Source: a virus
Direction: 5' to 3' (one strand)
Virus record (IMG/VR): IMGVR_UViG_3300008267_000007
Coordinates: 1 to 64,000 of that record
DNA: 64,000 nucleotides
This document shows positions 33,613 to 40,804 of this stretch, in pieces; positions within the stretch are counted from its first letter, which is position 1, and each line of letters opens with the position of its first letter. Position numbers and translations under genes: made by a program. The notes under the pieces were generated by a model. It did not search any database. It was not told where the DNA came from and saw nothing but the letters and a program-made list of their open reading frames with translations.

Positions 33613-33992
33613 AATATAGTACTTTTATAAAGTTAATAATAACTAACAAAAAAATTGGAGAAAACATGCATAATTTATATCAAGTTGGAGTAGATATGTT
33701 TGAATCCAAATATGCTGTAGCGGAACATATATCTTCAATGTTTAATGCTTCTCTTGAGTCACACTATAACCAAGAGGGAATTGATTGGGTATCATGGTTC
33801 ATGTATGAAAATGAATATGGTCAAGCCGATTGGAGTAAATGCCCCAGTTATAAAACTGATGATAATGGAAACATGGTTCTAGACAAAGAAGCAGGCGAAA
33901 TTAGATATGGAGCATACGATAAAGAAGGTAACCCAATTGCCTTTAGTTATGAGTCACTATATGAACTTTTAGAAAAAGATTATAAATTGTAG
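33609..33992 (+). CDS. hypothetical protein
   Basis: 127 aa, acidic, with aromatic-rich segments (GIDWVSWFMYENEYG; YGAYDKEGNPIAFSYESLYELL). A second in-frame ATG at 33666 is possible. I recall similar small proteins in Bacteroidota phages but know no function. A TATATTTA promoter for the next gene follows. Confidence 0.7.
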   Translation: MEYSTFIKLIITNKKIGENMHNLYQVGVDMFESKYAVAEHISSMFNASLESHYNQEGIDWVSWFMYENEYGQADWSKCPSYKTDDNGNMVLDKEAGEIRYGAYDKEGNPIAFSYESLYELLEKDYKL

Positions 33993-34008
33993 GATAATAA
34001 ATTTATCT

Positions 34009-34026
34009 TTCGTATATTTAGGTATA
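34009..34026 (+). promoter_or_regulatory. conserved phage promoter (TCGTATATT class)
   Basis: CTTTCGTATATTTAGGTATA upstream of the 34038 gene; TATATTTA at 34013-34020. A TTG lies 23 bases upstream. Confidence 0.75.
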
Positions 34027-34037
34027 AATAAGAAATT

Positions 34038-34394
34038 ATGGCAAAAGGTAGACCTATTGAAAACGACGATGTTATAAAGATCTATACTCAAGAGTTTAGA
34101 GACCATACAGGTGAAACTTTTACTTGGGAATGGGATAAAACCCAATTCAAAAACGGACCATTAAGTGTTGAAGTTAAAGACCCAACTTGGACCACATTTG
34201 ACAAGAAGGAAAAACAATTAGCAGCTTTATTATCCAAATATGAATCAAATGGTAAAGAACGTAAACAACGTATTACTAAAGCTGATAAATTGGAAATTGA
34301 AACCCTAGAAAGTGAAATAAATGAAATGTGGTATAATAATTTTCCAGAGGATAGACCAAAAGTTAGAAAACAACGAACTTCTAAAACTAAATAA
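34038..34394 (+). CDS. hypothetical protein
   Basis: 118 aa, strongly charged. The C-terminal half is a predicted coiled coil (RITKADKLEIETLESEI) and ends in basic KVRKQRTSKTK, consistent with nucleic-acid contact. Its stop overlaps the next start. Confidence 0.7.
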   Translation: MAKGRPIENDDVIKIYTQEFRDHTGETFTWEWDKTQFKNGPLSVEVKDPTWTTFDKKEKQLAALLSKYESNGKERKQRITKADKLEIETLESEINEMWYNNFPEDRPKVRKQRTSKTK

Positions 34395-34708
34395 TGAAAG
34401 CTAAAAAACTTAAAATGCGAGATATGGATTCGGTATTAGAATATACTGAAAATAATCCTAAAATTCTCCATGATCAAACTTATAATATGTTAAGTAAAGC
34501 TTGGAATAAAAGGAATAAAATATCAATGATTACTTTATTTGCTATAGAGTTAACTCACGATGAAGATTTAGATCAAGCTATCCTAACCATTGATGAACAT
34601 GAATGGGAAAAAGCTTTAGAGTTAGGATTAAAGTATTATGAAAGCATAGAAGATTATGAACAATGTTCAAAAGTAAATAATTTATTAATATCAATTAAAA
34701 ACAATTAA
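34394..34708 (+). CDS. hypothetical protein
   Basis: 104 aa, helical. The C-terminal YYESIEDYEQCSKVNNLLI resembles the C-terminus of the 31276 protein. The ATG shares its A with the preceding stop (TAATG), so it is translationally coupled. Function unknown. Confidence 0.7.
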   Translation: MKAKKLKMRDMDSVLEYTENNPKILHDQTYNMLSKAWNKRNKISMITLFAIELTHDEDLDQAILTIDEHEWEKALELGLKYYESIEDYEQCSKVNNLLISIKNN

Positions 34709-34712
34709 GATT

Positions 34713-34919
34713 ATGGCCTATTTTTTAACAAGTGTAGAAATCGTTGATATGAGCGATAAAGGTAAACAAACAAAAATGAGAGAACAATATTTAGTAGACG
34801 CAGTAAGTGTTACGGATGCAGAAGTAAAAGTTACAAAAATGTTTGAAGATGAAGGAATGTCAACAGACTTCCAAGTAAAAAGTGTTAAGGAAACAAAAAT
34901 ACTTCAAGTAATAGAATAA
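34713..34919 (+). CDS. DUF4494-like small protein
   Basis: 68 aa. YFLTSVEIVDMSDKGKQTKM, REQYLVDAVSVTDAEVKVTK and KSVKETKILQVIE fit, in order and spacing, DUF4494, a short family of Bacteroidota and their phages, as I remember it. Function unknown. Starts 4 bases after the previous stop. Confidence 0.65.
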   Translation: MAYFLTSVEIVDMSDKGKQTKMREQYLVDAVSVTDAEVKVTKMFEDEGMSTDFQVKSVKETKILQVIE

Positions 34920-34948
34920 TTCTACCCTGCCCTCCATACTTACATCCG

Positions 34949-34970
34949 TATATACTAACCTATGTATAAT
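34949..34970 (+). promoter_or_regulatory. weak promoter-like sequence
   Basis: CCGTATATACTAACC then TATAAT at 34965-34970, before the 34979 gene. It departs from the TCGTATATTTA class, so confidence is low. Confidence 0.4.
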
Positions 34971-34978
34971 TACATTCT

Positions 34979-35248
34979 ATGAAACAGCTATTCCAATACC
35001 ATGATACACTATATTTAGTAGTTAGGGCAATGCCTATACATCAATTTCACGATAAAACCGGCGTATTCAATAATGAAAAATTAAAAGCATGGAAGGAGTG
35101 GTTAGGATGTGATCATGTATTAAAACACAATGAGATGTACTTGTTTGTAGAGACAATACCGGAATATGAGTTTGAAGAATTACCCCAATGGGATGAAGAA
35201 CACGCATTAGATTTGGTTTTAAATAATATATTAGAAGAAAATGAATAA
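34979..35248 (+). CDS. hypothetical protein
   Basis: 89 aa, acidic C-terminus. Contains YHDTLYLVVRAMPIHQFHD near the start and aromatic/acidic blocks. The start is set by ATG 34979, which has no SD sequence. No function recognised. Confidence 0.65.
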   Translation: MKQLFQYHDTLYLVVRAMPIHQFHDKTGVFNNEKLKAWKEWLGCDHVLKHNEMYLFVETIPEYEFEELPQWDEEHALDLVLNNILEENE

Positions 35249-35252
35249 TAGT

Positions 35253-35284
35253 TTTGGTGTGTTCCTTGGATTTACATATATTTA
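35253..35284 (+). promoter_or_regulatory. promoter, TTTG-N20-TATATTTA
   Basis: TTTG 35253-35256 and TATATTTA 35277-35284 with exactly 20 bases between, just before the homing endonuclease gene. Confidence 0.7.
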
Positions 35285-35289
35285 TTATC

Positions 35290-35856
35290 ATGGAACCGAC
35301 AATAATATATTATTTACACAATGGGAATGAAGTTCCATTTTACGTAGGAAAAACCAATAAGTTAAGTTTTAGAATTGGTCATCATAGAAAAACCTATGGT
35401 AATAACATTCAAATGGAAGTATTAGATATTGTAGATACAGATAATTGGGTATTTTGGGAACGTTATTGGATATCTCAATTTAAAACATGGGGTTTTAATC
35501 TAACTAATGCTAATGATGGGGGTGGTGGGTTAACTAAATGTGATTTCGGACCTGAACGTGGGAAGAAAATTTCCCAATCAAGTAAGGGTCAATCTCGAAG
35601 TAATAAAGGTAAACCCTTCACCGAAGAGCATAAAGCTAAAATTAAAGCCAAACGGGGCCATCTTAAAGAAAGAAAAAATACTTGGACTTTAATTCAAGTA
35701 ATTCAATTAGATTTAGAAGGTAATTTTATTAAAGAATGGGAATCACAAACACAAGCCCAACTTTATTTTAATAAACCTAATAGTGATGGAGTAGGGGCAT
35801 GCTGTAGGGGAGAACAAAAAACCGCTTACGGTTACAAATGGAAATTTAAAAATTAA
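35290..35856 (+). CDS. GIY-YIG homing endonuclease
   Basis: 188 aa from ATG 35290; a GTG at 35254 would overlap the promoter. IIYYLHNGNEVPFYVGKTNK (4-23) is the GIY-YIG start, WERYWISQFKTWGFNLTNANDGG (near 56-78) holds the Glu region, KKISQSSKGQSRSNKGKPFTEEHKA resembles the NUMOD3 DNA-binding repeats, and IQVIQLDLEGNFIKEW near the C-terminus a NUMOD1-like piece. It is a free-standing mobile nuclease, inserted next to the thioredoxin gene. Confidence 0.9.
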   Translation: MEPTIIYYLHNGNEVPFYVGKTNKLSFRIGHHRKTYGNNIQMEVLDIVDTDNWVFWERYWISQFKTWGFNLTNANDGGGGLTKCDFGPERGKKISQSSKGQSRSNKGKPFTEEHKAKIKAKRGHLKERKNTWTLIQVIQLDLEGNFIKEWESQTQAQLYFNKPNSDGVGACCRGEQKTAYGYKWKFKN

Positions 35857-35862
35857 ATAAAT

Positions 35863-36114
35863 ATGAAAACAGTATTGAAATACGGAGGTACCTGGTGCGG
35901 ACCTTGCAAAGTTTATGCTCCTAAATTTGAACAAATTAAAAATGAAATGAACGGTATAAAATTTGAATCCATAGATGTTGATTCAGGTGATCCAAGAATA
36001 TTGGAGCATGGGATTAGAAACGTTCCAACTACAGTAGTAATTGATGAGAAAGGAAACGTTCGTAAGCAAACTGGGGTGATGAATGTAGATCAATTGAGAG
36101 CATTTATTGGATAA
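35863..36114 (+). CDS. thioredoxin-like protein
   Basis: 83 aa. Active site WCGPC (11-15) in GGTWCGPCKVYAPKF, the cis-Pro loop RNVPTTVVID (48-57) and GVMNVDQLRAFIG end the fold. Slightly shorter than typical 105-aa thioredoxin. Could reduce phage or host enzymes such as ribonucleotide reductase. Followed by a terminator and promoter. Confidence 0.9.
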   Translation: MKTVLKYGGTWCGPCKVYAPKFEQIKNEMNGIKFESIDVDSGDPRILEHGIRNVPTTVVIDEKGNVRKQTGVMNVDQLRAFIG

Positions 36115-36138
36115 AATAAAATTTATATATACAAATTA

Positions 36139-36155
36139 GGCTCCCTTTGGGAGCC
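36139..36155 (+). terminator. intrinsic terminator fused to the next promoter
   Basis: GGCTCCCTTTGGGAGCC, 7-bp stem. The promoter TTCGTATATTTAAGTATAG starts at the next base. Confidence 0.75.
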
Positions 36156-36174
36156 TTCGTATATTTAAGTATAG
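36156..36174 (+). promoter_or_regulatory. conserved phage promoter (TCGTATATT class)
   Basis: TTCGTATATTTAAGTATAG, directly after a terminator hairpin; drives the 36194 gene group. Confidence 0.8.
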
Positions 36175-36193
36175 AAATGGAAAAATAAAAGTT

Positions 36194-36667
36194 ATGGTAG
36201 ATTTAAGAAATTGCAAGCCTGGTGACAAATTAATATCAAAACATGGTTTAGTATTAGAGTACGTACGTCCGTTACCTGAGGATGGTTATATGGATCATGA
36301 GGTAAGGTATCCTGACGAAGCTCCTTACAAAGGTAGTATAGGAACTAGAACTCACGAGGGATACGTGATGAGAAGGAAGAGACTTGAAGAGGATCATGAT
36401 ATTGTAAGAATAGTTAGTAGTGAAGTTATGAAAGTAGAAACACTTGAAGAAGCTGCTGAAAGTTATATACCACAGTCAAGTAGATGGACTTTGAAAGAAA
36501 TTTTTATTGATGGTGCTAAATGGCAACAAGAAAGAAGTTATAGTGAGGAAGATATGGAAAAAGCTATTAAATTTGGAGCTGATGGAATGTATGGTTGGCA
36601 AATGGGAGAAGAAGGATACTATGTTAATCAAGTAAAAAGATTTTTAGAAACATTTAAAAAGAAATAG
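36194..36667 (+). CDS. hypothetical protein, GAKWQ-ER-YSEEE family
   Basis: 157 aa. N-terminal part (DLRNCKPGDKLISKHGLVLE, HEVRYPD, THEGYVMRRKRLEEDHDIV) is a beta-rich module I have seen in Bacteroidota phage proteins. The C-terminal half repeats IDGAKWQQERSYSEED of the 459 gene, with 41 identical bases. Function unknown. Confidence 0.8.
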   Translation: MVDLRNCKPGDKLISKHGLVLEYVRPLPEDGYMDHEVRYPDEAPYKGSIGTRTHEGYVMRRKRLEEDHDIVRIVSSEVMKVETLEEAAESYIPQSSRWTLKEIFIDGAKWQQERSYSEEDMEKAIKFGADGMYGWQMGEEGYYVNQVKRFLETFKKK

Positions 36668-36671
36668 TACT

Positions 36672-36863
36672 ATGGACTTTAGAACAGAACTATCAAAATG
36701 GGGTTACAATAAAGGTGACTCAATTGATGTTGATATATTGGTTAATGAAATACTACCAAGTTTATTTTCTCAACAAGAGAAAATATGTGATTCAGAAGTG
36801 ATCCAAAGAATTAGAGCAAGTAAGTCTGACGCAGAAGCCAGAAGAATTATTAGAACAATTTAA
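36672..36863 (+). CDS. small hypothetical protein
   Basis: 63 aa. It starts MDFRTELSKWGYNKGDSIDV and ends RIRASKSDAEARRIIRTI, acidic then basic helices. No family recognised. Four bases after the previous stop. Confidence 0.65.
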   Translation: MDFRTELSKWGYNKGDSIDVDILVNEILPSLFSQQEKICDSEVIQRIRASKSDAEARRIIRTI

Positions 36864-36876
36864 AAAGAAATAAGTT

Positions 36877-37068
36877 ATGACAGTAGGAGAAATAATGCAA
36901 GCCTTAATTATGGCTGAGGATTACAACAAAGTAAGAGTAAATGTATCTGATGAATTTATTAATATGGCTAAGGCTATGTTAGGGGATTTTGTATACATTA
37001 AGGAAAAAGAAGAAAAGTACCAGAAGGTGGTACAAGTTCTTGCAGACGCCGGAATTAAATTAAAATAA
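36877..37068 (+). CDS. hypothetical protein, VGEIM-type paralogue
   Basis: 63 aa, MTVGEIMQALIMAEDYNKVR at the N-terminus, related to the 985 gene (MIIGEIMKSLVAAQEYKD). Mostly helical. It is third in the same run of genes as its paralogue, which suggests block duplication. Confidence 0.7.
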   Translation: MTVGEIMQALIMAEDYNKVRVNVSDEFINMAKAMLGDFVYIKEKEEKYQKVVQVLADAGIKLK

Positions 37069-37071
37069 AGC

Positions 37072-37368
37072 ATGGGAAAAGAAACATTATCAGATTTCAT
37101 TAGAAGGATCTATTTAGAGAGGGCATCAGAGATGCCAGCACTTAGTGCTATGGACTTTGAAGATGCAATCTATTTAGGAGTACAATGGCAGAAGGATCAA
37201 ACCGAGATGGAGGCTAAGGAACTAATTAAACAGTACACAGCTAATCTCAATAGAGTAGAAGTTATAGATTATAGTAAAGGGGGAAGAGCATACACCAACT
37301 ATAGTGTGAGGGGTGTTCAAATATCATTTCAGGATAAAGGAGAGACATTAAAAGTGTTTGTAAAATAA
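37072..37368 (+). CDS. hypothetical protein
   Basis: 98 aa. LGVQWQKDQTEMEAKELIKQ near the middle is a diverged version of the GAKWQ motif. Beta-rich C-terminus. Three bases after the previous gene. Confidence 0.65.
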   Translation: MGKETLSDFIRRIYLERASEMPALSAMDFEDAIYLGVQWQKDQTEMEAKELIKQYTANLNRVEVIDYSKGGRAYTNYSVRGVQISFQDKGETLKVFVK

Positions 37369-37377
37369 TTATAAATT

Positions 37378-37644
37378 ATGGAGAAAACCGGAAATACTGA
37401 ATCGTTAAAGTATGATTTTAATACTGCTTCAAATTTAGAGGTTTTTATGCCTAATTTAGATGGTTGGTATAGAGTTACTTCAAGGGAATTTAGATCATTT
37501 AATGGTAAACGACGTATCAATAGTGAACCATATAGTGGTAAAACATACTATTATGCTACAAATAGAATTGCAGACTTGTCTATATCAGAACCCGATAAAA
37601 TAGTAGAACATAATTGGAAAAGTGTTAGGAGACCTGGTGATTAA
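37378..37644 (+). CDS. hypothetical protein
   Basis: 88 aa, beta-rich, aromatic (VFMPNLDGWYRVTSREF; YSGKTYYYATNR). Ten bases after the previous stop. Could be a small nucleic-acid-binding or structural domain, but I recognise no family. Confidence 0.65.
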   Translation: MEKTGNTESLKYDFNTASNLEVFMPNLDGWYRVTSREFRSFNGKRRINSEPYSGKTYYYATNRIADLSISEPDKIVEHNWKSVRRPGD

Positions 37645-37663
37645 TTCGTATATTTAAGTATTA
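37645..37663 (+). promoter_or_regulatory. conserved phage promoter (TCGTATATT class)
   Basis: TTCGTATATTTAAGTATTA immediately after the stop of the 37378 gene; TATATTTA 37649-37656. It drives the 37682 gene. Confidence 0.8.
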
Positions 37664-37681
37664 ATAATAAAAACGGAGGTT

Positions 37682-37813
37682 ATGAAAATTATTTACATGG
37701 AATGTACTTTAGCTCTACTTGCAGGTATTAACCCAATTATGGTTGAAGAATTATCTAAACAGGGTAAATTGAAACAAAATGAAATTACAAGGTATTTAGT
37801 AATTGAAGATTAG
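37682..37813 (+). CDS. small hypothetical protein
   Basis: 43 aa (MKIIYMECTLALLAGIN...). The start follows an unusually good Shine-Dalgarno GGAGG (37676-37680) and the common GGTTATG context. Helical, possibly a short regulator. Ends 16 bases before the next promoter. Confidence 0.6.
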   Translation: MKIIYMECTLALLAGINPIMVEELSKQGKLKQNEITRYLVIED

Positions 37814-37849
37814 GTTTATTAAAATAGATTTCGTATATTCAAGTATAAT
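37810..37849 (+). promoter_or_regulatory. conserved phage promoter, TTAG-N20-TATATTCA
   Basis: TATATTCA 37834-37841 in TTCGTATATTCAAGTATAAT, with TTAG at 37810-37813 20 bases upstream. Confidence 0.8.
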
Positions 37850-37866
37850 AAGTAAAAATAAAAGTT

Positions 37867-38481
37867 ATGGAAGTAAAAATTTACAGAGAACCAGAAAATG
37901 AGTCTCTAATTTTAGATGAAGTTCAATTAGCAGAGTACAATTCAATAGCTCTAGAGCTTGGTCTCGCTACACATGAAAATGTAGAAGCCGAAAATGTACC
38001 TAATGTTTATATCAGTCTTAATACCGCTATGGAGAAACAGCTTAAAGCTATTTGTCCTATGAAAGTAGATGCTGCTGAATATAAAAAGTCAACTATCCCA
38101 TTGGAGGTACTGAAAGTATATAAATTCTGTAAAGACAATAATATGTTTGATGGGTATCATATTTGGTATAATGATGTTGATCCTGATCCAATGTTAATAG
38201 GTTGGAATTGGAAATCAGAAAATGACAAGAAAAACAATTACACATGGTGTATAAACAGGTTCTTAATTGCTCGTTGGGGAGATTGTGCATTAGAACTTCC
38301 TGAATTACTTGAATTAGGTTTTCAAAAAATGAAACAAGAAGTATTAGACAAAGCACAGTCTGCAATAGATAAATGTAATGCAGTTTTATCTAATCCAGAC
38401 CTTCACATTAGAAAGATATTAAGTAATACAACTGATTCGGATATTACATTACAAATTAACTCATCAGGAACAATTTATTAA
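37867..38481 (+). CDS. hypothetical protein
   Basis: 204 aa. Beta/alpha mix with a Trp-rich centre (IWYNDVDPDPMLIGWNW; TWCINRFLIARWGDCALEL) and a helical C-terminal region with an LQKMKQEVLDKAQSAIDKC-like stretch. The Trp/Asp block is distinctive but I do not recognise it. First gene of a three-gene unit. Confidence 0.75.
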   Translation: MEVKIYREPENESLILDEVQLAEYNSIALELGLATHENVEAENVPNVYISLNTAMEKQLKAICPMKVDAAEYKKSTIPLEVLKVYKFCKDNNMFDGYHIWYNDVDPDPMLIGWNWKSENDKKNNYTWCINRFLIARWGDCALELPELLELGFQKMKQEVLDKAQSAIDKCNAVLSNPDLHIRKILSNTTDSDITLQINSSGTIY

Positions 38482-38482
38482 A

Positions 38483-38677
38483 ATGGAAAAATTAGGAGTA
38501 TTTTTAGGGGCAATTGGGGTATTAATATTAACAGCGGTATTATTAGCTTTGCCTGTACAATGGCTTTGGAATGAATGCTTAGTAGGGGCAGTAGAGGGAG
38601 TTCATGAAATTAGATTTTGGCAGGCCTTAGGAATTACATTTTTGTTCAACATGTTGTTTAAACCAAATAATAAATAA
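38483..38677 (+). CDS. small membrane protein
   Basis: 64 aa. Two hydrophobic segments: residues 4-25 (LGVFLGAIGVLILTAVLLAL) and 46-58 (WQALGITFLFNML). One base after the previous stop. Function unknown. Confidence 0.7.
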   Translation: MEKLGVFLGAIGVLILTAVLLALPVQWLWNECLVGAVEGVHEIRFWQALGITFLFNMLFKPNNK

Positions 38678-38680
38678 GAT

Positions 38681-38863
38681 ATGACAGGAAATTATTATCA
38701 AGTAGTATTAAAAACAGGTAAAACTCACCCTTCACTTTATGTTAACATTCAAACTGCTATTAAAAAGGTAGGAGCAGAAAATATAAAGCAGATTAAGGAA
38801 ATTAGAAGAGAATTAGTGGACACTAAATACACTGAGATTGTTGGTACAGTAAATATAGATTAA
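38681..38863 (+). CDS. small hypothetical protein
   Basis: 60 aa, basic (QTAIKKVGAENIKQIKEIRRE), strand-helix-strand pattern. Three bases after the membrane gene. No family recognised. Confidence 0.65.
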   Translation: MTGNYYQVVLKTGKTHPSLYVNIQTAIKKVGAENIKQIKEIRRELVDTKYTEIVGTVNID

Positions 38864-38895
38864 TTTGGCTTTATAATTTTTAATTCGTATATTCA
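38864..38895 (+). promoter_or_regulatory. conserved phage promoter, TTTG-N20-TATATTCA
   Basis: TTTG 38864-38867, TATATTCA 38888-38895 preceded by TTCG; 20-base spacer. It drives the small gene and DNA ligase. Confidence 0.85.
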
Positions 38896-38924
38896 AGTAT
38901 TAATAATTAAAAACAATAAAGGTT

Positions 38925-39095
38925 ATGATTTACTATGAAGGGTATAAGATATCATTAAATGATTATAATTATGATAATGGCTTACATACTAAATATGTAT
39001 TTTACAACATAGATAACAGTGATGATCCACATTTACATGGTACAGGGATGAGTGTTGAAGATTGTGAAAAACAAATAGACGAACTAATATGGTAA
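38925..39095 (+). CDS. small hypothetical protein
   Basis: 56 aa (MIYYEGYKISLNDYNYDNGL...), acidic, Tyr-rich. It overlaps the ligase start by 7 bases. Follows the AAAGGTTATG leader. Not recognised. Confidence 0.65.
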   Translation: MIYYEGYKISLNDYNYDNGLHTKYVFYNIDNSDDPHLHGTGMSVEDCEKQIDELIW

Positions 39096-40216
39096 AAGTA
39101 TTCCCAACATTATATAAACGTTCTAATAGTAAAGAACATATCAATCAATGGCAAATTGAAGTTGATGGAGATAGTTTTAGAACCACAACTGGATTTGTTA
39201 ATATGAAGCAATTCACTGGTGACTGGACTAAATGTGAGCCTAAAAATATAGGTAAAAAGAATTCTACAACTTCTGAAGAGCAAGCGTTATTTGAAGCCAA
39301 TGCTATGTTTACTAAACGTAAAGATTTAGGTTATTGGGAAGATATTAATAATTGTGATAAGAAGGTGTTTTTTACACCAATGTTAGCACAAGATTATGAT
39401 AAACGTAAAGATAAGGTTAAATTTCCAATCCTATCACAACCTAAACTAGATGGTATTAGATGTGTAGTCAAATCTGATGGGATGTGGACTAGAAATGGTA
39501 AAGAAATTATATCTGCACCTCATGTGTATGAAAATTTAAAGCATATATTTGATTTACAACCTGACCTAGTATTAGACGGTGAATTGTATACTTCAAATAA
39601 GGACGTTGATTTTAACACTATTATTTCATGTGTTAGAAAAACTAAACCAACACAAGCTGATTTGGATTTGTCTGCTCAATATATTGAGTATTGGATGTAT
39701 GATATGTTAGATCCTAATGAAGTTGATTATGGTTATGAAGGGAGATGTGAAAATTTATTTGATTTAAAACGAGAATTTAATTTAGACCCGTTTATTTATA
39801 AAGTAATTGCAACTTATGAATTACCTGATGCTAAACAGGTAAATGAACAGTTAAGTCATTATATTGAACAAGGGTTTGAAGGTCAAATATTAAGAGACCC
39901 AAATTCATTATATGAAAATAAACGTTCCAATGGTTTATTAAAACATAAAACATTCCATGATGATGAGTTTAAGATATTATCAGTTAATGAAGGAGTAGGT
40001 AAATTTGCTAACAAAGCCGCTACTATGTCATTCCAAACACCAGAAGGAGTTAAATTTGACTCAACTATTAATGGTACAATGGAGTATTTAGAAGAAATAT
40101 GGGCCATTAAGGATCAATTAATAGGTAAGTTAGCAACTGTTAAGTATTTTGAAAAAACAACTGATGGTTCATTAAGATTTCCTAAAGTTATTCAAATAGA
40201 TCGTTTGGATATGTAA
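39089..40216 (+). CDS. ATP-dependent DNA ligase
   Basis: 375 aa. Motif I SQPKLDGIRC with the adenylated Lys119 (116-125), motif Ia-III regions DLVLDGELYT (near 158-167), motif IV EGQILRDP (near 263-270) and motif V GLLKHKTF (near 281-288). Residues 14-80 look like an N-terminal WGR-type strand domain (KEHINQWQIEVDGDSFRTTTG) that would bind DNA. Seals nicks during replication and repair; T4 ligase is 487 aa, so this is a shorter form. Confidence 0.92.
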   Translation: MVKVFPTLYKRSNSKEHINQWQIEVDGDSFRTTTGFVNMKQFTGDWTKCEPKNIGKKNSTTSEEQALFEANAMFTKRKDLGYWEDINNCDKKVFFTPMLAQDYDKRKDKVKFPILSQPKLDGIRCVVKSDGMWTRNGKEIISAPHVYENLKHIFDLQPDLVLDGELYTSNKDVDFNTIISCVRKTKPTQADLDLSAQYIEYWMYDMLDPNEVDYGYEGRCENLFDLKREFNLDPFIYKVIATYELPDAKQVNEQLSHYIEQGFEGQILRDPNSLYENKRSNGLLKHKTFHDDEFKILSVNEGVGKFANKAATMSFQTPEGVKFDSTINGTMEYLEEIWAIKDQLIGKLATVKYFEKTTDGSLRFPKVIQIDRLDM

Positions 40217-40235
40217 AATATATTTCGTATATTTA
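40204..40235 (+). promoter_or_regulatory. conserved phage promoter, TTTG-N20-TATATTTA
   Basis: TTTG 40204-40207 lies inside the 3' end of the ligase gene; TATATTTA 40228-40235, N20, preceded by TTTCG. It precedes the 40255 peptide and the tRNA-like region. Confidence 0.85.
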
Positions 40236-40254
40236 AGTGTTAAAAAGATATGAT

Positions 40255-40332
40255 ATGAAAAATTTAAAAGACTTTAGTTTAGCAATGTTATTATGGTTAG
40301 CATTTTATTTAGGAGCAATGCTGCTAATGTAA
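40255..40332 (+). CDS. very small membrane peptide
   Basis: 25 aa: MKNLKDFSLAMLLWLAFYLG then AMLLM, a single hydrophobic helix after a short basic N-terminus. It has its own promoter. May be a real peptide or only the leader of the tRNA-like transcript. Confidence 0.5.
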   Translation: MKNLKDFSLAMLLWLAFYLGAMLLM

Positions 40333-40339
40333 TTAAAAT

Positions 40340-40429
40340 AGTCAGGTGGTGAAATGGTAAACACATGGTAGGCACTGTCCCCATATAGGTGAGAAACCTT
40401 GACTACAGGTTCGAGTCCTGTCCTGACAA
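40340..40429 (+). tRNA. tRNA-like element 1, Leu-type (class II), odd anticodon arm
   Basis: 90 bases. Acceptor AGTCAGG/CCTGACA (40340-40346, 40422-40428; 6 of 7 pairs), D arm GTG-AAATGGTAAA-CAC typical of tRNA-Leu, variable arm AGGT/ACCT, T arm ACAGG-TTCGAGT-CCTGT. The anticodon part (40365-40384) gives only ATGG/CCAT with an irregular loop; no U33-anticodon pattern fits. Could be a degenerate tRNA-Leu. Confidence 0.45.
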
Positions 40430-40438
40430 CAAATACAA

Positions 40439-40560
40439 GGTTCCTGAGATAAAGGATTAACTTAGCACTAACTAACTAAATACTTAAACTCCAGCATAAA
40501 GGTTTGCGACCCCAGTTAGTGATGGTGGTGGAAAGATAGGTTCAACTCCTGTAGGGACTA
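40439..40560 (+). tRNA. tRNA-like element 2 with a large anticodon-region insertion
   Basis: Acceptor GGTTCCT/AGGGACT (40439-40445, 40553-40559; two wobble pairs), T arm ATAGG-TTCAACT-CCTGT. At the anticodon place an 8-bp stem CACTAACT/AGTTAGTG (40466-40473, 40514-40521) encloses 40 bases instead of 7. Either an insertion or intron-like piece, or not a tRNA. Confidence 0.3.
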
Positions 40561-40658
40561 CTAAATAAAACTCTATAAGATGTTATTGTCTCTAGTCTAG
40601 AATAGATTCAATGATACGATTCGTAGCTCCAAGGGTAGTGGCTTATAGAGTACCTGGA

Positions 40659-40734
40659 GATCAAGTAAGTTAAAAAGGTATAACATTCTGTCGAAAGGCA
40701 GAAAGGGTTGCAGGTTCGAATCCTGTCTTGGTTG
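40659..40734 (+). tRNA. tRNA-like element 3, 8-base anticodon loop
   Basis: 76 bases, standard length. Acceptor GATCAAG/CTTGGTT (40659-40665, 40727-40733), D stem GTT/AAC with GG in the loop, T arm GCAGG-TTCGAAT-CCTGT. The anticodon stem TTCTG/CAGAA (40686-40690, 40699-40703) is perfect but the loop TCGAAAGG has 8 bases and no U33 before GAA. Confidence 0.45.
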
Positions 40735-40804
40735 CAAAAATAAAGAGAACCGTTATCTGCACCTTCGAGGTAGTAGAGAGCAGACGTCATACTTTATTTA
40801 AATT

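Noticed and set aside
40608-40790. 60-aa minus-strand ORF over the tRNA-like region
   Set aside because: It crosses several RNA-like stems and T-arm signatures on the other strand; no coding signal.
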